64,000 nucleotides of DNA from Vibrio astriarenae. GTDB lineage: Bacteria; Pseudomonadota; Gammaproteobacteria; Enterobacterales; Vibrionaceae. The translations under genes and the position numbers were made by a program. The stretch lies in the NCBI RefSeq assembly GCF_010587385.1, contig NZ_CP047475.1:2976001-3040000 (forward strand). The letters are read 5' to 3'. Positions within the stretch are counted from its first letter, which is position 1; each line of letters begins with the position of its first letter. Positions 47,917 through 57,060 of this stretch are shown here, piece after piece. The notes under the pieces are model-generated. The model was not told where the DNA came from and did no database searches. It saw nothing but the letters and a program-made list of their open reading frames with translations.

Positions 47917-48773
47917 AATGCTGGCTCAGCGGTTTTTTCGAGCTCAGCAGCGGGCTCTTCAAGCAAGTGCTTTTTCACCGACTCCATGCAGGTTTCTAAT
48001 CGTTGATCGCAACCGGCATCCGCTTCAGCGTTCTTGGTGACAATACGACAATCACCCTGACGCAAAGTCGGATCACACACAATATTCCACTGCTCAATCT
48101 TCTCAGCAGCCACCTCTTGAATACGTGAAAACTCTTCCTGGGCCATCATCACTTTAATGCCAACAGGTTCACTAGGTAATGTTTCTAGTGTTTCCTCGAC
48201 CAAGGCCAAAATCTGTTGTGGTTGCAGGGTCAGTTCACAGCGAATCACCTGCTGCGATACTTTTTTCACTAGCTCACACACCTGTTCTCGTTGGCGACGC
48301 TCTTGTTCAACAAACAGTTTGTCGAGTTTTTCCGCCATTAAGGCAAAAGGCTTTGCCGCTTCAACAAACGCCTTTTTGCCTTCTTGCTTGCCCTGCTCTA
48401 TACCTTGCTGCTGGCCAGCGACCAGGCCTTGTTCAAAACCCTGAACTTGCCCTTTCTCTAGACCTTCTTTGACACCTTCGTCGTAGCCTTTGGTCATGCC
48501 CAGTTGGAAGCCTTGGCTGTATTGCTGTTGAATATCACCGCTACTCTCTTCAAGTGCGTCTGGCTCATTTTCAAAACTCAGCTCAGGCTCACCATCGGAA
48601 AAAGTGTCAAACTCATCAAAGCCAGTAAACTCTCCAAGACCGAACTCATCATCCAAGCTCGGCTCAGGCTGATGCGTGGGCGCCTTCAGTGCCGATGGCT
48701 CGACAATCGGTGGAAACCGAAAGCTTCGATATTGATGCGGCTCTAAGCGTACGATGCGATTACGTTTTGACAT
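47913..48773 (-). CDS. fliH: Lateral FliH, ATPase regulator
   Basis: 286 residues. The acidic N-terminal part is followed by a run of G-x-x-x-G repeats (EGLEKGQVQGFEQGLVAGQQ, near residues 108-127) typical of FliH, then the FliI-binding C-terminal domain. It anchors FliI to the C ring through FliN. Confidence 0.9.
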   Translation of the reverse strand: MSKRNRIVRLEPHQYRSFRFPPIVEPSALKAPTHQPEPSLDDEFGLGEFTGFDEFDTFSDGEPELSFENEPDALEESSGDIQQQYSQGFQLGMTKGYDEGVKEGLEKGQVQGFEQGLVAGQQQGIEQGKQEGKKAFVEAAKPFALMAEKLDKLFVEQERRQREQVCELVKKVSQQVIRCELTLQPQQILALVEETLETLPSEPVGIKVMMAQEEFSRIQEVAAEKIEQWNIVCDPTLRQGDCRIVTKNAEADAGCDQRLETCMESVKKHLLEEPAAELEKTAEPAL

Positions 48774-48774
48774 A

Positions 48775-49800
48775 TTAGTCCACCGTTTTTTCTTGGTAGA
48801 GCTGTAGGGTTAGTTCACCCGACTCATTCAACTCTCGGACATAATCCATCACATCATTGCGTGCGCGTCTTACTTGGCTCATTGACACTTTACCCATCGC
48901 CGCCATTTCAGATTCGAAAGACTGGCGCATACGTTTAGGCAAAATAGAGAAGATAGCTTTACGAGTTTGTGCATCCGCGCCTTTCATCGCCATCGCCAAG
49001 GTTTCAATCGGTACCGATTCAACAATTTGCGTGCGAATCGCTTCTGACTGGCGAGCCAAAATACCAAACTCGTACATCTTACCCTTCAAGCGCTCAACCA
49101 AGTCATGGTCGTGCTCTTGCAGTGCTTCCATTAAGCTTGCTTGGTCACCTTGATAACGGTTGATGATGTCCGCTGCCTGCTGCTCACCCTCTACTACGGA
49201 GTTGGCGTTGTCAGCAAGATACTCGATGCAGCGATCGACGAGCTCTTGTAGCTCTTCTGCCACCTCTCGAGTCACTTCACTCAAGTTGGCAATACGGAAT
49301 AGCAGCTCCTTTTGCGTCTCTTGATCGTACTCTTCGAGTGTTTCCGATGCGATATTGGCCGGCAAGAAGGCGATAAATAGTGCGCGCATCTGAATATGCT
49401 CATAACTGAGAAAATTCGCTAGCTGGCTTGGTTGTATCCATTGCAAGCGCTGCATCACTGTGCGAACTTCATCACCATAAATACTATCGAGAAGGTTACG
49501 TGCAAGACGACCGCCGAGGGCTTTATCCAGAGTACGCTGCAAGAATGTGCGCGATGCGCCACTGATACCAGATTGAGCACGAAACTCGTCAAAGAAGCCC
49601 TGTAAAACGAACTGAGCTTCAATACTCTTTATTGCAGGCTGGTGAGCCATCGCGTGACTGACCTTAAGAAGCTCATCACGTGACATGTGTGCCATGACTT
49701 GTGCTGCTGCGTCTTCTCCCATACTCAATAGCAGGATAGCCGACTTCTCTATTGGATTTAAAAGCACGTCATCTGGCAAAGATACATTATTAAGACTCAT
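48775..49800 (-). CDS. fliG: Lateral rotor protein FliG
   Basis: A 341-residue switch and torque protein. The N-terminal domain (NPIEKSAILLLSMGEDAAAQ) binds FliF. The middle EHPQ-like region is changed (EDP... not seen). The C-terminal domain retains the charged torque helix (RRARNDVMDYVRELNESGEL) that meets LafT. It overlaps the fliF end by 11 bases. Confidence 0.93.
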   Translation of the reverse strand: MSLNNVSLPDDVLLNPIEKSAILLLSMGEDAAAQVMAHMSRDELLKVSHAMAHQPAIKSIEAQFVLQGFFDEFRAQSGISGASRTFLQRTLDKALGGRLARNLLDSIYGDEVRTVMQRLQWIQPSQLANFLSYEHIQMRALFIAFLPANIASETLEEYDQETQKELLFRIANLSEVTREVAEELQELVDRCIEYLADNANSVVEGEQQAADIINRYQGDQASLMEALQEHDHDLVERLKGKMYEFGILARQSEAIRTQIVESVPIETLAMAMKGADAQTRKAIFSILPKRMRQSFESEMAAMGKVSMSQVRRARNDVMDYVRELNESGELTLQLYQEKTVD

Positions 49801-51523
49801 TCGAATTCACCCATTTTTTCACAACATCAGCAACACGCTCAGATTCAGCTGCAGTCAATTTCTGCAGGTGTTCAACTTGAACTTCGAGGTCAGAACCAAG
49901 AGGGGGTAGATCGTACAAGTCACCACTGCTTGTAGAGCTGCCTTCCATTTCATTCTCCACACTGCCGCCACCCATCATTGAGTCAATGAGGGCATCCGCT
50001 AAGTCTTGGTCACTGTCCATTTTCCCACTAGGGATCGCTGCTGGGCTTGGCGCTGCTGCTAAGCTTGCTGCTGACGTGCTCACCGCCAATGTGTGACTCT
50101 CACCGATGCTACGCTCAGATGGCGAGGTCGAGAGTGTTTTGATCAAAGGTCGTAGAACGAAGAAAATAAAGCTCAAAGTAATCAGTGCGTATAGACCATA
50201 TTGGATCAGCACTAAATTATGTTGTTGATGCCACCACGGCATAGGGTCTGCTACCACCTCGGGCTCCCTTGCAAAATTAAATGCGTGCAAACTGAACTGG
50301 TCGCCACGCTCATCAATGTAACCCACAGAGTCTTTTACCATCTGTGCAATTTGCTCTAGCTCTGCTTGCTGCCAACCTTGCTCGCTAACTGAATCGTTTA
50401 GCAGAACAGAAACAGATAGATGCTCAATGCCGCCTTGTGCCATCTTGGTATGGCGGACTTTGCGTCCAAAATCGTATTGGCGAGAGTTTTCAGCACGCTC
50501 ATTTCTCGACTCATTATTCGCCTGTTCGCCCTCCACTGGAGCTTGATTGCTTAGTGCACCTGGAATGCCAAGTGCCAATTGGCCTTGAGAGTTATCCTGA
50601 AGACTAAACTCAGAGCGCACAACAGGGTCGCCCTCTAAAGACTCTGCTGTTTCTTCAATCTGGTCGAAGTTTAGTGTCGCTGATACCTGAACTCTAAAGT
50701 TGCCCATACCCAGCAATGGCGTCAGCATATCCGTTGCGCGATGAACAATGTCGCGCTCTGTACGCTGCTGTATCTCATGGTACTGCACGCTCATGCGCGC
50801 CTGATTGCCATCACGAATGTCTGCACTGAGCAAATTACCGTGTTGATCGACAACAGAAACACCTTCAGCAGGCATGCCTGTAATGCTGCCGCTGACCAAG
50901 TTAACAATCGCCTCAACCTGCTGTTGCTCAAGTGTACGACCTGGTAATAGCTCTACCATGACTGCCGCAGAAGGTTTCTCTTCATTGATGCCGACAAACA
51001 AGGTGCGATTTGGGATAGCCAAATGAACACGAGCATTGTTAACCACATTGATGGCTAAAATAGTACGTGCAAGCTCACCCTCTAAACCTTGGCGGTAACG
51101 TGCATTTTCAATGAACTGACTTGTCCCCAAGCCCGTTGCTTTATCGAGAATATCTAAGCCTTGCGGAAGTTGTGCCTTAACACCATGGGCTGCCAGAGTA
51201 ATTCGAGCATCCGCTAACTTGTTCTCAGGCACCAAGACTTGACCCGTTTGGTTATCAATCTTGTAGGCAATTTTTACCTGGGTCAGCACATCTAAAATTT
51301 CAGCACTGTCGTAACGCTCAGCCTCACCATATAACGCTCTATAAGGGACTGACTTGGTCCACAAAATCGCTACGATAAACAGCGTGATTAAAGCTGCTAG
51401 AATCGCAATGATGAATGCTTTGTGATGACTACTCTTAAACTCGGTTATCTTTTGTTGCCACTGCTTCCAACGTGCAGGGGTTTCTGCTTCGTTGGTCTGA
51501 CTGTCTAATGTTGTTACGCTCAT
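49790..51523 (-). CDS. fliF: Lateral MS-ring protein FliF
   Basis: A 577-residue MS-ring subunit with two transmembrane helices (about 38-55 and 435-455), periplasmic ring-building motifs (VPYRALYGEAERYDSAEILD, NARVHLAIPNRTLF) and a C-terminal FliG-binding tail. It is the base of the flagellum. fliE precedes it by 10 bases. Confidence 0.95.
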   Translation of the reverse strand: MSVTTLDSQTNEAETPARWKQWQQKITEFKSSHHKAFIIAILAALITLFIVAILWTKSVPYRALYGEAERYDSAEILDVLTQVKIAYKIDNQTGQVLVPENKLADARITLAAHGVKAQLPQGLDILDKATGLGTSQFIENARYRQGLEGELARTILAINVVNNARVHLAIPNRTLFVGINEEKPSAAVMVELLPGRTLEQQQVEAIVNLVSGSITGMPAEGVSVVDQHGNLLSADIRDGNQARMSVQYHEIQQRTERDIVHRATDMLTPLLGMGNFRVQVSATLNFDQIEETAESLEGDPVVRSEFSLQDNSQGQLALGIPGALSNQAPVEGEQANNESRNERAENSRQYDFGRKVRHTKMAQGGIEHLSVSVLLNDSVSEQGWQQAELEQIAQMVKDSVGYIDERGDQFSLHAFNFAREPEVVADPMPWWHQQHNLVLIQYGLYALITLSFIFFVLRPLIKTLSTSPSERSIGESHTLAVSTSAASLAAAPSPAAIPSGKMDSDQDLADALIDSMMGGGSVENEMEGSSTSSGDLYDLPPLGSDLEVQVEHLQKLTAAESERVADVVKKWVNSNES

Positions 51524-51533
51524 TTAACCCTCA

Positions 51534-51866
51534 CTAAAGTGGCATTTTTAGTACATCGTCATACGCCGACAGCACTTTGTTTCTTACTTGCGATAGGGCT
51601 TGAAATGAAATGCTGGCCTTTTGACTAGCAACCATCGCCCCAACGAGATCATCTGAACGCCCGGCATCAACATCTGCGGTCAATTGGCTTGCATGCTGTT
51701 GATGATTGTCGACGTGACGAATCGCTTGTTTCATCGCGGTATGGAAATTATCTCTCTGACCTGTGTGTGGGTTAGCGTGAACCTCTGTGCCCAACTGAGC
51801 ACGTTCTCGCATACTTCCCATTGTATTGATCATGCTCTGCTGCATAGCAGAATGTTGCGTTGACAT
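51534..51866 (-). CDS. fliE: Lateral MS-ring/rod adapter FliE
   Basis: A 110-residue protein with the FliE C-terminal segment (MVASQKASISFQALSQVRNK). It joins the MS ring to the rod and is the first export substrate. It lies 16 bases after lafK. Confidence 0.9.
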   Translation of the reverse strand: MSTQHSAMQQSMINTMGSMRERAQLGTEVHANPHTGQRDNFHTAMKQAIRHVDNHQQHASQLTADVDAGRSDDLVGAMVASQKASISFQALSQVRNKVLSAYDDVLKMPL

Positions 51867-51882
51867 GAAATGACTCTCTCAA

Positions 51883-53262
51883 TTAAGCCGCTGTATGGGC
51901 ATATTGGCGAACGGTATCGACATCAATCCCTTGCTCTCTCATCGCAGCAAGCTTGTAACGTAAAGCTCGCGTCGTGATCCCTAGGGCTTCTGCGGTTAAG
52001 TTTCTGCGACCGTCATACTTAGCTAACGTATCGAGAATGAACTGATTCTCAGCGTATTTCTTGGTGTTCTTTAGTCGCTCTTGTGGCTGCGTATCCGGCA
52101 TCAATGAACGATTGATGGGGGCAGCAGCACTGGGTAGGGTTGGCAGCATTAAATCCTGAGGGGTAATCCAAGTGCTGTGTCGCATAACTAGAGCGCGCTG
52201 AATGGTATTTTCAAGCTCTCGAATGTTGCCCACCCAGTCATAGCTCACAAGGGCTTGCTGTGCTTCTGCCGTCAAGCGACACGTCTCGTTACAACCTCGG
52301 TTATATTTGGCGATGAAGTGCTCTGCCAGCGGTAAGATATCCTCTTTACGCTCGCGCAAAGGCGGCCACTGCAGTGGCAGCACATCCAATCGATAGTAAA
52401 GGTCTTGTCTAAAGCGTCGCTCACTCACTGCCTGTTGCAAGTCGACATTCGTCGCAGCGATAATTCGGATATCCAACTCAATCGCCTTGTGACTACCCAA
52501 GCGTTCAACTTGACGCTCTTGCAAAACGCGCAAAAGCTTCGCCTGCACAGCGAGCGGCATTTCACCAATTTCATCAAGCAACAAAGTGCCCCCTTCCGCC
52601 TCTTCAAACTTACCCGCTTGTGAGGTGGTAGCACCGGTGAATGCGCCCTTAACATGTCCAAATAGCACCGCTTCTAGCATCGACTCAGGAATGGCCGCAC
52701 AGTTAATCGCAACAAAAGGTGCGTCTTTACGCGGCGAGTGTTGGTGCACATATTTGGCCAGTACCTCTTTTCCGGTCCCCGACTCCCCTGTTATTAATAC
52801 AGTGGCATCGGTTTGCGCAGCGCGATGTGCAAGTTGCAACACCTGCTGGCTTCGCCAACTGCTTGCAACCAGATCATCTGAGGCTCTGCGTACGGTCGAT
52901 ACTCGTTTTATCAAGTCAATCAACTGTTGAGATTGATAAGGCTCCAACAGATAGTCAGAGGCACCCGCACGCATTGCTTCACTGGCAAGCTGATTGCTGG
53001 TGTAGTCCACCATCGCAATCGTCGTGGAGTGCGGTGAAAGGTGTTTCGATTTCTCGATAACTTCTAAAAGAGACATATCTTTGAGCTTAGAGGACGCAAT
53101 CAAGATAGCGTCAGGCACAGCGCTCAATCGAATCAAGGCATCAAAACCATTGTTAAAGCAGACACAAGAATACCCTGCTAACTCAATTTCTTGCTGAACA
53201 GCATAAGTGTGCTCAAGGCATGGGTGAACAAAGATGATTTGGGTACGCCCACCGATATTCAC
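51883..53262 (-). CDS. lafK: Lateral flagellar sigma-54 activator LafK
   Basis: A 459-residue NtrC-family regulator. The AAA+ domain has Walker A GESGTGKE at 159-166, the GAFTGAT sigma-54 contact loop and LLDEIGEM. The C-terminus is a Fis-type HTH (GRRNLTAEALGITTRALRYK). The N-terminal receiver-like domain is degenerate: the phosphoacceptor position holds Ala56 and the conserved Lys is Glu107, so it is probably not phosphorylated. In V. parahaemolyticus LafK switches on early lateral operons. It overlaps the motY end by four bases. Confidence 0.93.
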   Translation of the reverse strand: MNIGGRTQIIFVHPCLEHTYAVQQEIELAGYSCVCFNNGFDALIRLSAVPDAILIASSKLKDMSLLEVIEKSKHLSPHSTTIAMVDYTSNQLASEAMRAGASDYLLEPYQSQQLIDLIKRVSTVRRASDDLVASSWRSQQVLQLAHRAAQTDATVLITGESGTGKEVLAKYVHQHSPRKDAPFVAINCAAIPESMLEAVLFGHVKGAFTGATTSQAGKFEEAEGGTLLLDEIGEMPLAVQAKLLRVLQERQVERLGSHKAIELDIRIIAATNVDLQQAVSERRFRQDLYYRLDVLPLQWPPLRERKEDILPLAEHFIAKYNRGCNETCRLTAEAQQALVSYDWVGNIRELENTIQRALVMRHSTWITPQDLMLPTLPSAAAPINRSLMPDTQPQERLKNTKKYAENQFILDTLAKYDGRRNLTAEALGITTRALRYKLAAMREQGIDVDTVRQYAHTAA

Positions 53263-54122
53263 GATGCACCCCCTTGAACTAGGCGCACTTGAACGCGTCG
53301 ATTTTTGTTACGACCTTCGGCATCCAAATTGTTCGCCTGTGGAAAGCGCTGACCATGTGCTCGAACTTGAATCTTTTGTCCTTTTACACCCTGACTCACT
53401 AGGTAATCACGCACTTGGTTAGCACGTTGTCGCGACAGATCGATATTGCTCAAAGCGTGACCTTGATCATCGGTATGACCATCCACCAGTATCTGAGTCA
53501 ATGAAGAGTCCCAGCGGATATACTGCGCCAAATCATCTAACACACGTTTGTCAGCGGTTCTAAGCTGTGTCCCATTGGTACCAAAATAAAACTGATTGTC
53601 TTGTGCCTGAGAGAAGCTCATTGGAAGTAGGTTGGCCATACACTGCTTCATCTCTTGTAAGGAGTGAGAAAAGTTAACTGCAGGTATATCCCAGCTAACC
53701 GGTTTACCCGTTTGCTTGTCGAGAACCGAGACTTGTGCCCATGAGCCTTGCTCCATTTTTGTCAGTAGTGACTTGATGGCTGTCGCGTCATAAAAGCGCA
53801 CGCCAAACTCACCCTTTGCATCCCCATCCAGCCAGCGCTCAACTTCGGCATTCACGCGCCACACTTCATCGTTGATGCTCAACCAAGCAGAGTCAAAAGC
53901 CGCGGGTCTTTGGAAGGTCTCAATCAACAACTCAGGCGTTTTACCGGACTGCACATTGATGCGAGCGTGGCCATCAAACTTGAGTGGTGTCTCCATATGG
54001 CATTGAAATCGGTCACCAGCGAAGCGCCACTCCACCAAGTCGAGTGGCTTTTGCATCACTTGAGCAAGCAACGTTGTTGGTAGCACAAACACACCAACCG
54101 TTAACAACCTAAAAAACGTCAT
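53259..54122 (-). CDS. motY: Lateral T-ring protein MotY
   Basis: A 287-residue exported protein with a signal peptide of about 20 residues (ends LLAQVM). The N-terminal MotY domain is followed by an OmpA-like domain (about 190-280, ILVDGHTDDQGHALSNIDLS and GRNKNRRVQVRLV). Vibrio MotY surrounds the basal body and holds stators. It is first in the motY-lafK-fliEFGHIJ operon. Confidence 0.9.
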   Translation of the reverse strand: MTFFRLLTVGVFVLPTTLLAQVMQKPLDLVEWRFAGDRFQCHMETPLKFDGHARINVQSGKTPELLIETFQRPAAFDSAWLSINDEVWRVNAEVERWLDGDAKGEFGVRFYDATAIKSLLTKMEQGSWAQVSVLDKQTGKPVSWDIPAVNFSHSLQEMKQCMANLLPMSFSQAQDNQFYFGTNGTQLRTADKRVLDDLAQYIRWDSSLTQILVDGHTDDQGHALSNIDLSRQRANQVRDYLVSQGVKGQKIQVRAHGQRFPQANNLDAEGRNKNRRVQVRLVQGGAS

Positions 54123-54235
54123 GTTAATTCCTTCAGTAACTCTGATTAAACCCGCTTGTGTAAATCAGCACTGGGAAGTGTTCCCTGGGCAAACTCTATA
54201 TTTAGATACGACAGAAAATCGCAACAAGAATAGAA

Positions 54236-54269
54236 TTATTTAATTAAAATGCTTTTATTTAATTAAAAT
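54236..54269. repeat. 15-bp direct repeat in the motY-fliM region
   Basis: TTATTTAATTAAAAT occurs perfectly at 54236-54250 and 54255-54269, 19 bases centre to centre. Very AT-rich sequence of this kind is a common target of H-NS-type silencers, but that is only a suggestion. Confidence 0.6.
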
Positions 54270-54701
54270 ATATTTAATTCGCCCTCATGCTATTTGCGCT
54301 TATTAATATTTTCCATAGTAGCTAATGACGTTATTTTTACTGCTTGGACGAAGATCACATTTGGCAGATAAAAACCCATCACTAATTAACATTTTCTTAC
54401 ATTTTACGTGCAAAAACACACATTGATGGTCGAATTTCGCCGGTTAAATATATGTAATAATAGTTAACAAAACCATATACTTAGCGATAACAGCAAAATC
54501 AACACATTATTGATACAACTGTCATTAAAACGTAAACAGCTGTAGTTAAAGGCAAAACTCAAGATCGTCAGTCATTTGCGCAAACAATCATTCCGCATAA
54601 CTTAAATGAAATTAATAATAAATTTAAAAGTGTGATATCGGTTCACCAAAGATCTTTTTTTAATATTATTCCTAGAAAAGTTAGTGCTTAATACGGATGA
54701 A

Positions 54702-54727
54702 TTTGACACTGTCCTGTAAATGTCAAA
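54702..54727 (+). promoter_or_regulatory. Inverted repeat and possible -35 box before fliM
   Basis: TTTGACA and TGTCAAA flank a 13-base... spacer of 12 bases. The first arm includes a perfect TTGACA -35 hexamer about 80 bases before fliM. No good -10 hexamer sits at 17 bases. It may be an operator, a promoter, or both. Confidence 0.35.
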
Positions 54728-54785
54728 TACAGAAATACGGAAACAGCAAATCGAATAACCATATTTAGATAAGTTCGGGCTACGC

Positions 54786-55655
54786 ATGAAAAGCAATAAC
54801 AAGCACATCAAAAAAGAAAGTGAAAAACTCGATGTATTTAATATCGACCCTAGAACTCTTGGCCGACCGTTGAATATTGCTAAAGCGAACCTTACTCCCA
54901 ATTTGCACAGTATCGAAGACGCACTGGCTGCCGCTATCAACGCGATGGTTCGTCGCAGTGATTGTCACATAGAGCTTAAATCTTTAAGCATTGAGATGAA
55001 GCCAACAAAGCCTCTGCATTCTGCCGCGTGCTTCTATCAACACACCTCTCATCAGGGTGTTTGTCGATTAGAGGTAAACCATTACCTATTGACTCAATTG
55101 GCAGAAGCTTTTTATGGGGGTAAGCCTTCATTTAGTTCTGAGTTTTCAGATGTCTCTCAGCTTCGCCTTAACGCTAGTGAAAAACGAGTGCAAGCCCGTC
55201 TTGGGGCCATCGCCCTAAAACAGCTTGATGCTAACTGGCGTGTATTAGAAACCAGCCCTGCATTTGAGACCTGTTGCCTGCACGCTCAATATGAGATTTC
55301 TATTGGGGAGCTTAAAGGTGAACTGAGTGTTTCACTCGACGACAACTTATTGGTCGCCCTTGGCGAATCAAACAAAGCCGCCACATTGAGCCCTGAGGCC
55401 ATCAATGAGAAACGCAACCACCAACTGCGCCAAGTCCCGGTAAAACTAAACGCAATCCTTGCTCAACAAAGTATGCCTTTGGAACAAGTGGCTCAACTGC
55501 GTGTTGGTGACATCATTACCTCGGACATCAAAGAGATTGTCGAAGTGAGCTCAGGCGAGCAAAAACTCTTCTTGGCTCGTGTTTCCGAGCAGAGCAATCA
55601 CTTAGTACTTCACATAACTGATCACATCAATCCAACTGAGAATTTTTCATCATGA
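54786..55655 (+). CDS. fliM: Lateral switch protein FliM
   Basis: A 289-residue FliM, shorter than the polar form (about 350). The middle CheC-like region and the C-terminal SpoA domain (LRVGDIITSDIKEIVEVSSG) are recognisable. The usual N-terminal CheY-binding motif (L-S-Q-x-E-I-D-x-L-L) is missing; the N-terminus is a Lys/Asn/Asp-rich stretch instead. First gene of fliMNPQR-flhBA. It overlaps fliN by four bases. Confidence 0.85.
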   Translation: MKSNNKHIKKESEKLDVFNIDPRTLGRPLNIAKANLTPNLHSIEDALAAAINAMVRRSDCHIELKSLSIEMKPTKPLHSAACFYQHTSHQGVCRLEVNHYLLTQLAEAFYGGKPSFSSEFSDVSQLRLNASEKRVQARLGAIALKQLDANWRVLETSPAFETCCLHAQYEISIGELKGELSVSLDDNLLVALGESNKAATLSPEAINEKRNHQLRQVPVKLNAILAQQSMPLEQVAQLRVGDIITSDIKEIVEVSSGEQKLFLARVSEQSNHLVLHITDHINPTENFSS

Positions 55656-56029
55656 ATGACCAAACCCTGAATCTATCACTAGAAGATGATCTGAACTTTG
55701 ATGCGGAAGTGGCTGATATCTTCTCGGAAACCACCGTCACATCTGAAGTAGAAACACCGACAACTGCAGCTCCTCGCGAACTGAGCTTTTTCCGTCAGAT
55801 CCCTGTATCGGTAACACTTGAAGTAGCAAGCACATCGCTGCCACTGGGTGAGCTGATGCAAGTAGGTCCCAACTCAATTATCGAGCTGGACAAACTGAAT
55901 GGCGAACCACTGGATGTCAAAGTAAACGGTCACTTACTCGGTCATGCTGAAGTTGTCGTAGTGAACGATAAATATGGCCTGCGCATCACTAGCATTGCGG
56001 AAGACGCACTGAATGAAGTCTCGCTATAA
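55652..56029 (+). CDS. fliN: Lateral switch protein FliN
   Basis: A 125-residue C-ring protein. An acidic N-terminal part precedes the SpoA domain (IPVSVTLEVASTSLPLGELM, LDVKVNGHLLGHAEVVVVND). It forms the base of the rotor and docks FliH. Its end overlaps the fliP start by 17 bases. Confidence 0.92.
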   Translation: MNDQTLNLSLEDDLNFDAEVADIFSETTVTSEVETPTTAAPRELSFFRQIPVSVTLEVASTSLPLGELMQVGPNSIIELDKLNGEPLDVKVNGHLLGHAEVVVVNDKYGLRITSIAEDALNEVSL

Positions 56030-56786
56030 CACTTTATTCAAACAAATGGCATTAGGGCTGTTTGTCTTTATCGGGCTGGGTCTCTTCTCTGACCTAGCCT
56101 TTGCCGATCAAGGTATCCCATTTATTACCGTTACGGACGGTGATAGCAGTGAAGAGTACTCAGTTAAGGTTCAGATCCTTATCCTGATGACTGCACTGAC
56201 TTTCTTACCGGCCATGCTGATGATGATGACCAGTTTCACGCGCATCATCGTTGTTCTGGCTATTTTGCGTCAGGCGCTTGGTCTGCAGCAAAGTCCACCC
56301 AACCGCATTCTCATCGGTATTGCTCTCACCATGACGATGCTGCTTATGAAGCCAGTTTGGACGCCCATTTACGACGAAGCTTACAAGCCTTATGAAGCGG
56401 GTGAGATTACGCTCCAACAAGCCTTTTCCGTTGCCGAGCAGCCTATTCGCCAGTTTATGCTGACCCAAACTTATGAGAACTCTCTCGAGCAGATGCTGCG
56501 TATCGCTGGTGACCCACTCGACCTAGAACCTGAAGAGATTAGCTTTGCTGTCCTTCTGCCAGCGTTTGTGATCAGTGAGCTTAAGACCGCATTCCAGATT
56601 GGTTTTATGCTATTCATTCCATTTCTGATCATCGATATCGTCGTGGCCAGTGTGCTGATGGCAATGGGTATGATGATGCTATCGCCTCTCATTATCTCAC
56701 TACCGTTTAAGCTGATGGTATTTGTGATGGTTGATGGTTGGGCAATGACGGTGGGTAGCCTCAGTGCTAGCTTTGGGGGACTCTGA
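56013..56786 (+). CDS. fliP: Lateral flagellar export gate protein FliP
   Basis: A 257-residue export-gate subunit with a signal peptide (about 30 residues, ends LAFADQ) and four transmembrane helices. The family signature TSFTRIIVVLAILRQALGLQ is clear. It starts inside fliN, so no room for a fliO gene remains between them. Confidence 0.95.
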   Translation: MKSRYNTLFKQMALGLFVFIGLGLFSDLAFADQGIPFITVTDGDSSEEYSVKVQILILMTALTFLPAMLMMMTSFTRIIVVLAILRQALGLQQSPPNRILIGIALTMTMLLMKPVWTPIYDEAYKPYEAGEITLQQAFSVAEQPIRQFMLTQTYENSLEQMLRIAGDPLDLEPEEISFAVLLPAFVISELKTAFQIGFMLFIPFLIIDIVVASVLMAMGMMMLSPLIISLPFKLMVFVMVDGWAMTVGSLSASFGGL

Positions 56787-56788
56787 CG

Positions 56789-57055
56789 ATGAACCCTGCC
56801 ATTGCCAATCTATACTCTGACGCCATCTACATGATCATCACTATGGTTGTGGTGTTGATAGGCCCAAGCCTTCTGGTCGGTTTGGTGGTTGCTGTTTTCC
56901 AGGCAACGACCCAAATTAACGAACAGACCATGAGTTTTTTGCCACGTTTGCTCACCACGTTGTTGATGCTGATTTTCGCCGGAGGGTGGTTGCTACGTAA
57001 CATCAGCACCTTCTTCAATGAGCTGTTCTTCACTATCTCCAATATTGTTAGCTAG
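56789..57055 (+). CDS. fliQ: Lateral flagellar export gate protein FliQ
   Basis: An 88-residue protein with two transmembrane helices and the family phrase VVAVFQATTQINEQTMSFLP. It lies 2 bases after fliP and 5 before fliR. Confidence 0.94.
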   Translation: MNPAIANLYSDAIYMIITMVVVLIGPSLLVGLVVAVFQATTQINEQTMSFLPRLLTTLLMLIFAGGWLLRNISTFFNELFFTISNIVS

Positions 57056-57060
57056 CCTCG

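Larger units (their letters stand above)
54123..54785. other. Divergent regulatory region between motY and fliM
   Basis: 663 AT-rich bases without a gene. Contents: a weak -35/-10 pair for motY (TTGCGA near 54224 to TATAGA near 54195, minus strand), a 15-base direct repeat TTATTTAATTAAAAT at 54236-54250 and 54255-54269, and a 7-base inverted repeat TTTGACA/TGTCAAA at 54702-54727. The length of the region suggests several binding sites. None matches a named operator. Confidence 0.6.

Noticed and set aside
54368..54383. TGGCAGATAAAAACCC as a sigma-54 promoter for fliM
   Set aside because: The -12 element is lacking and it is more than 400 bases from fliM.
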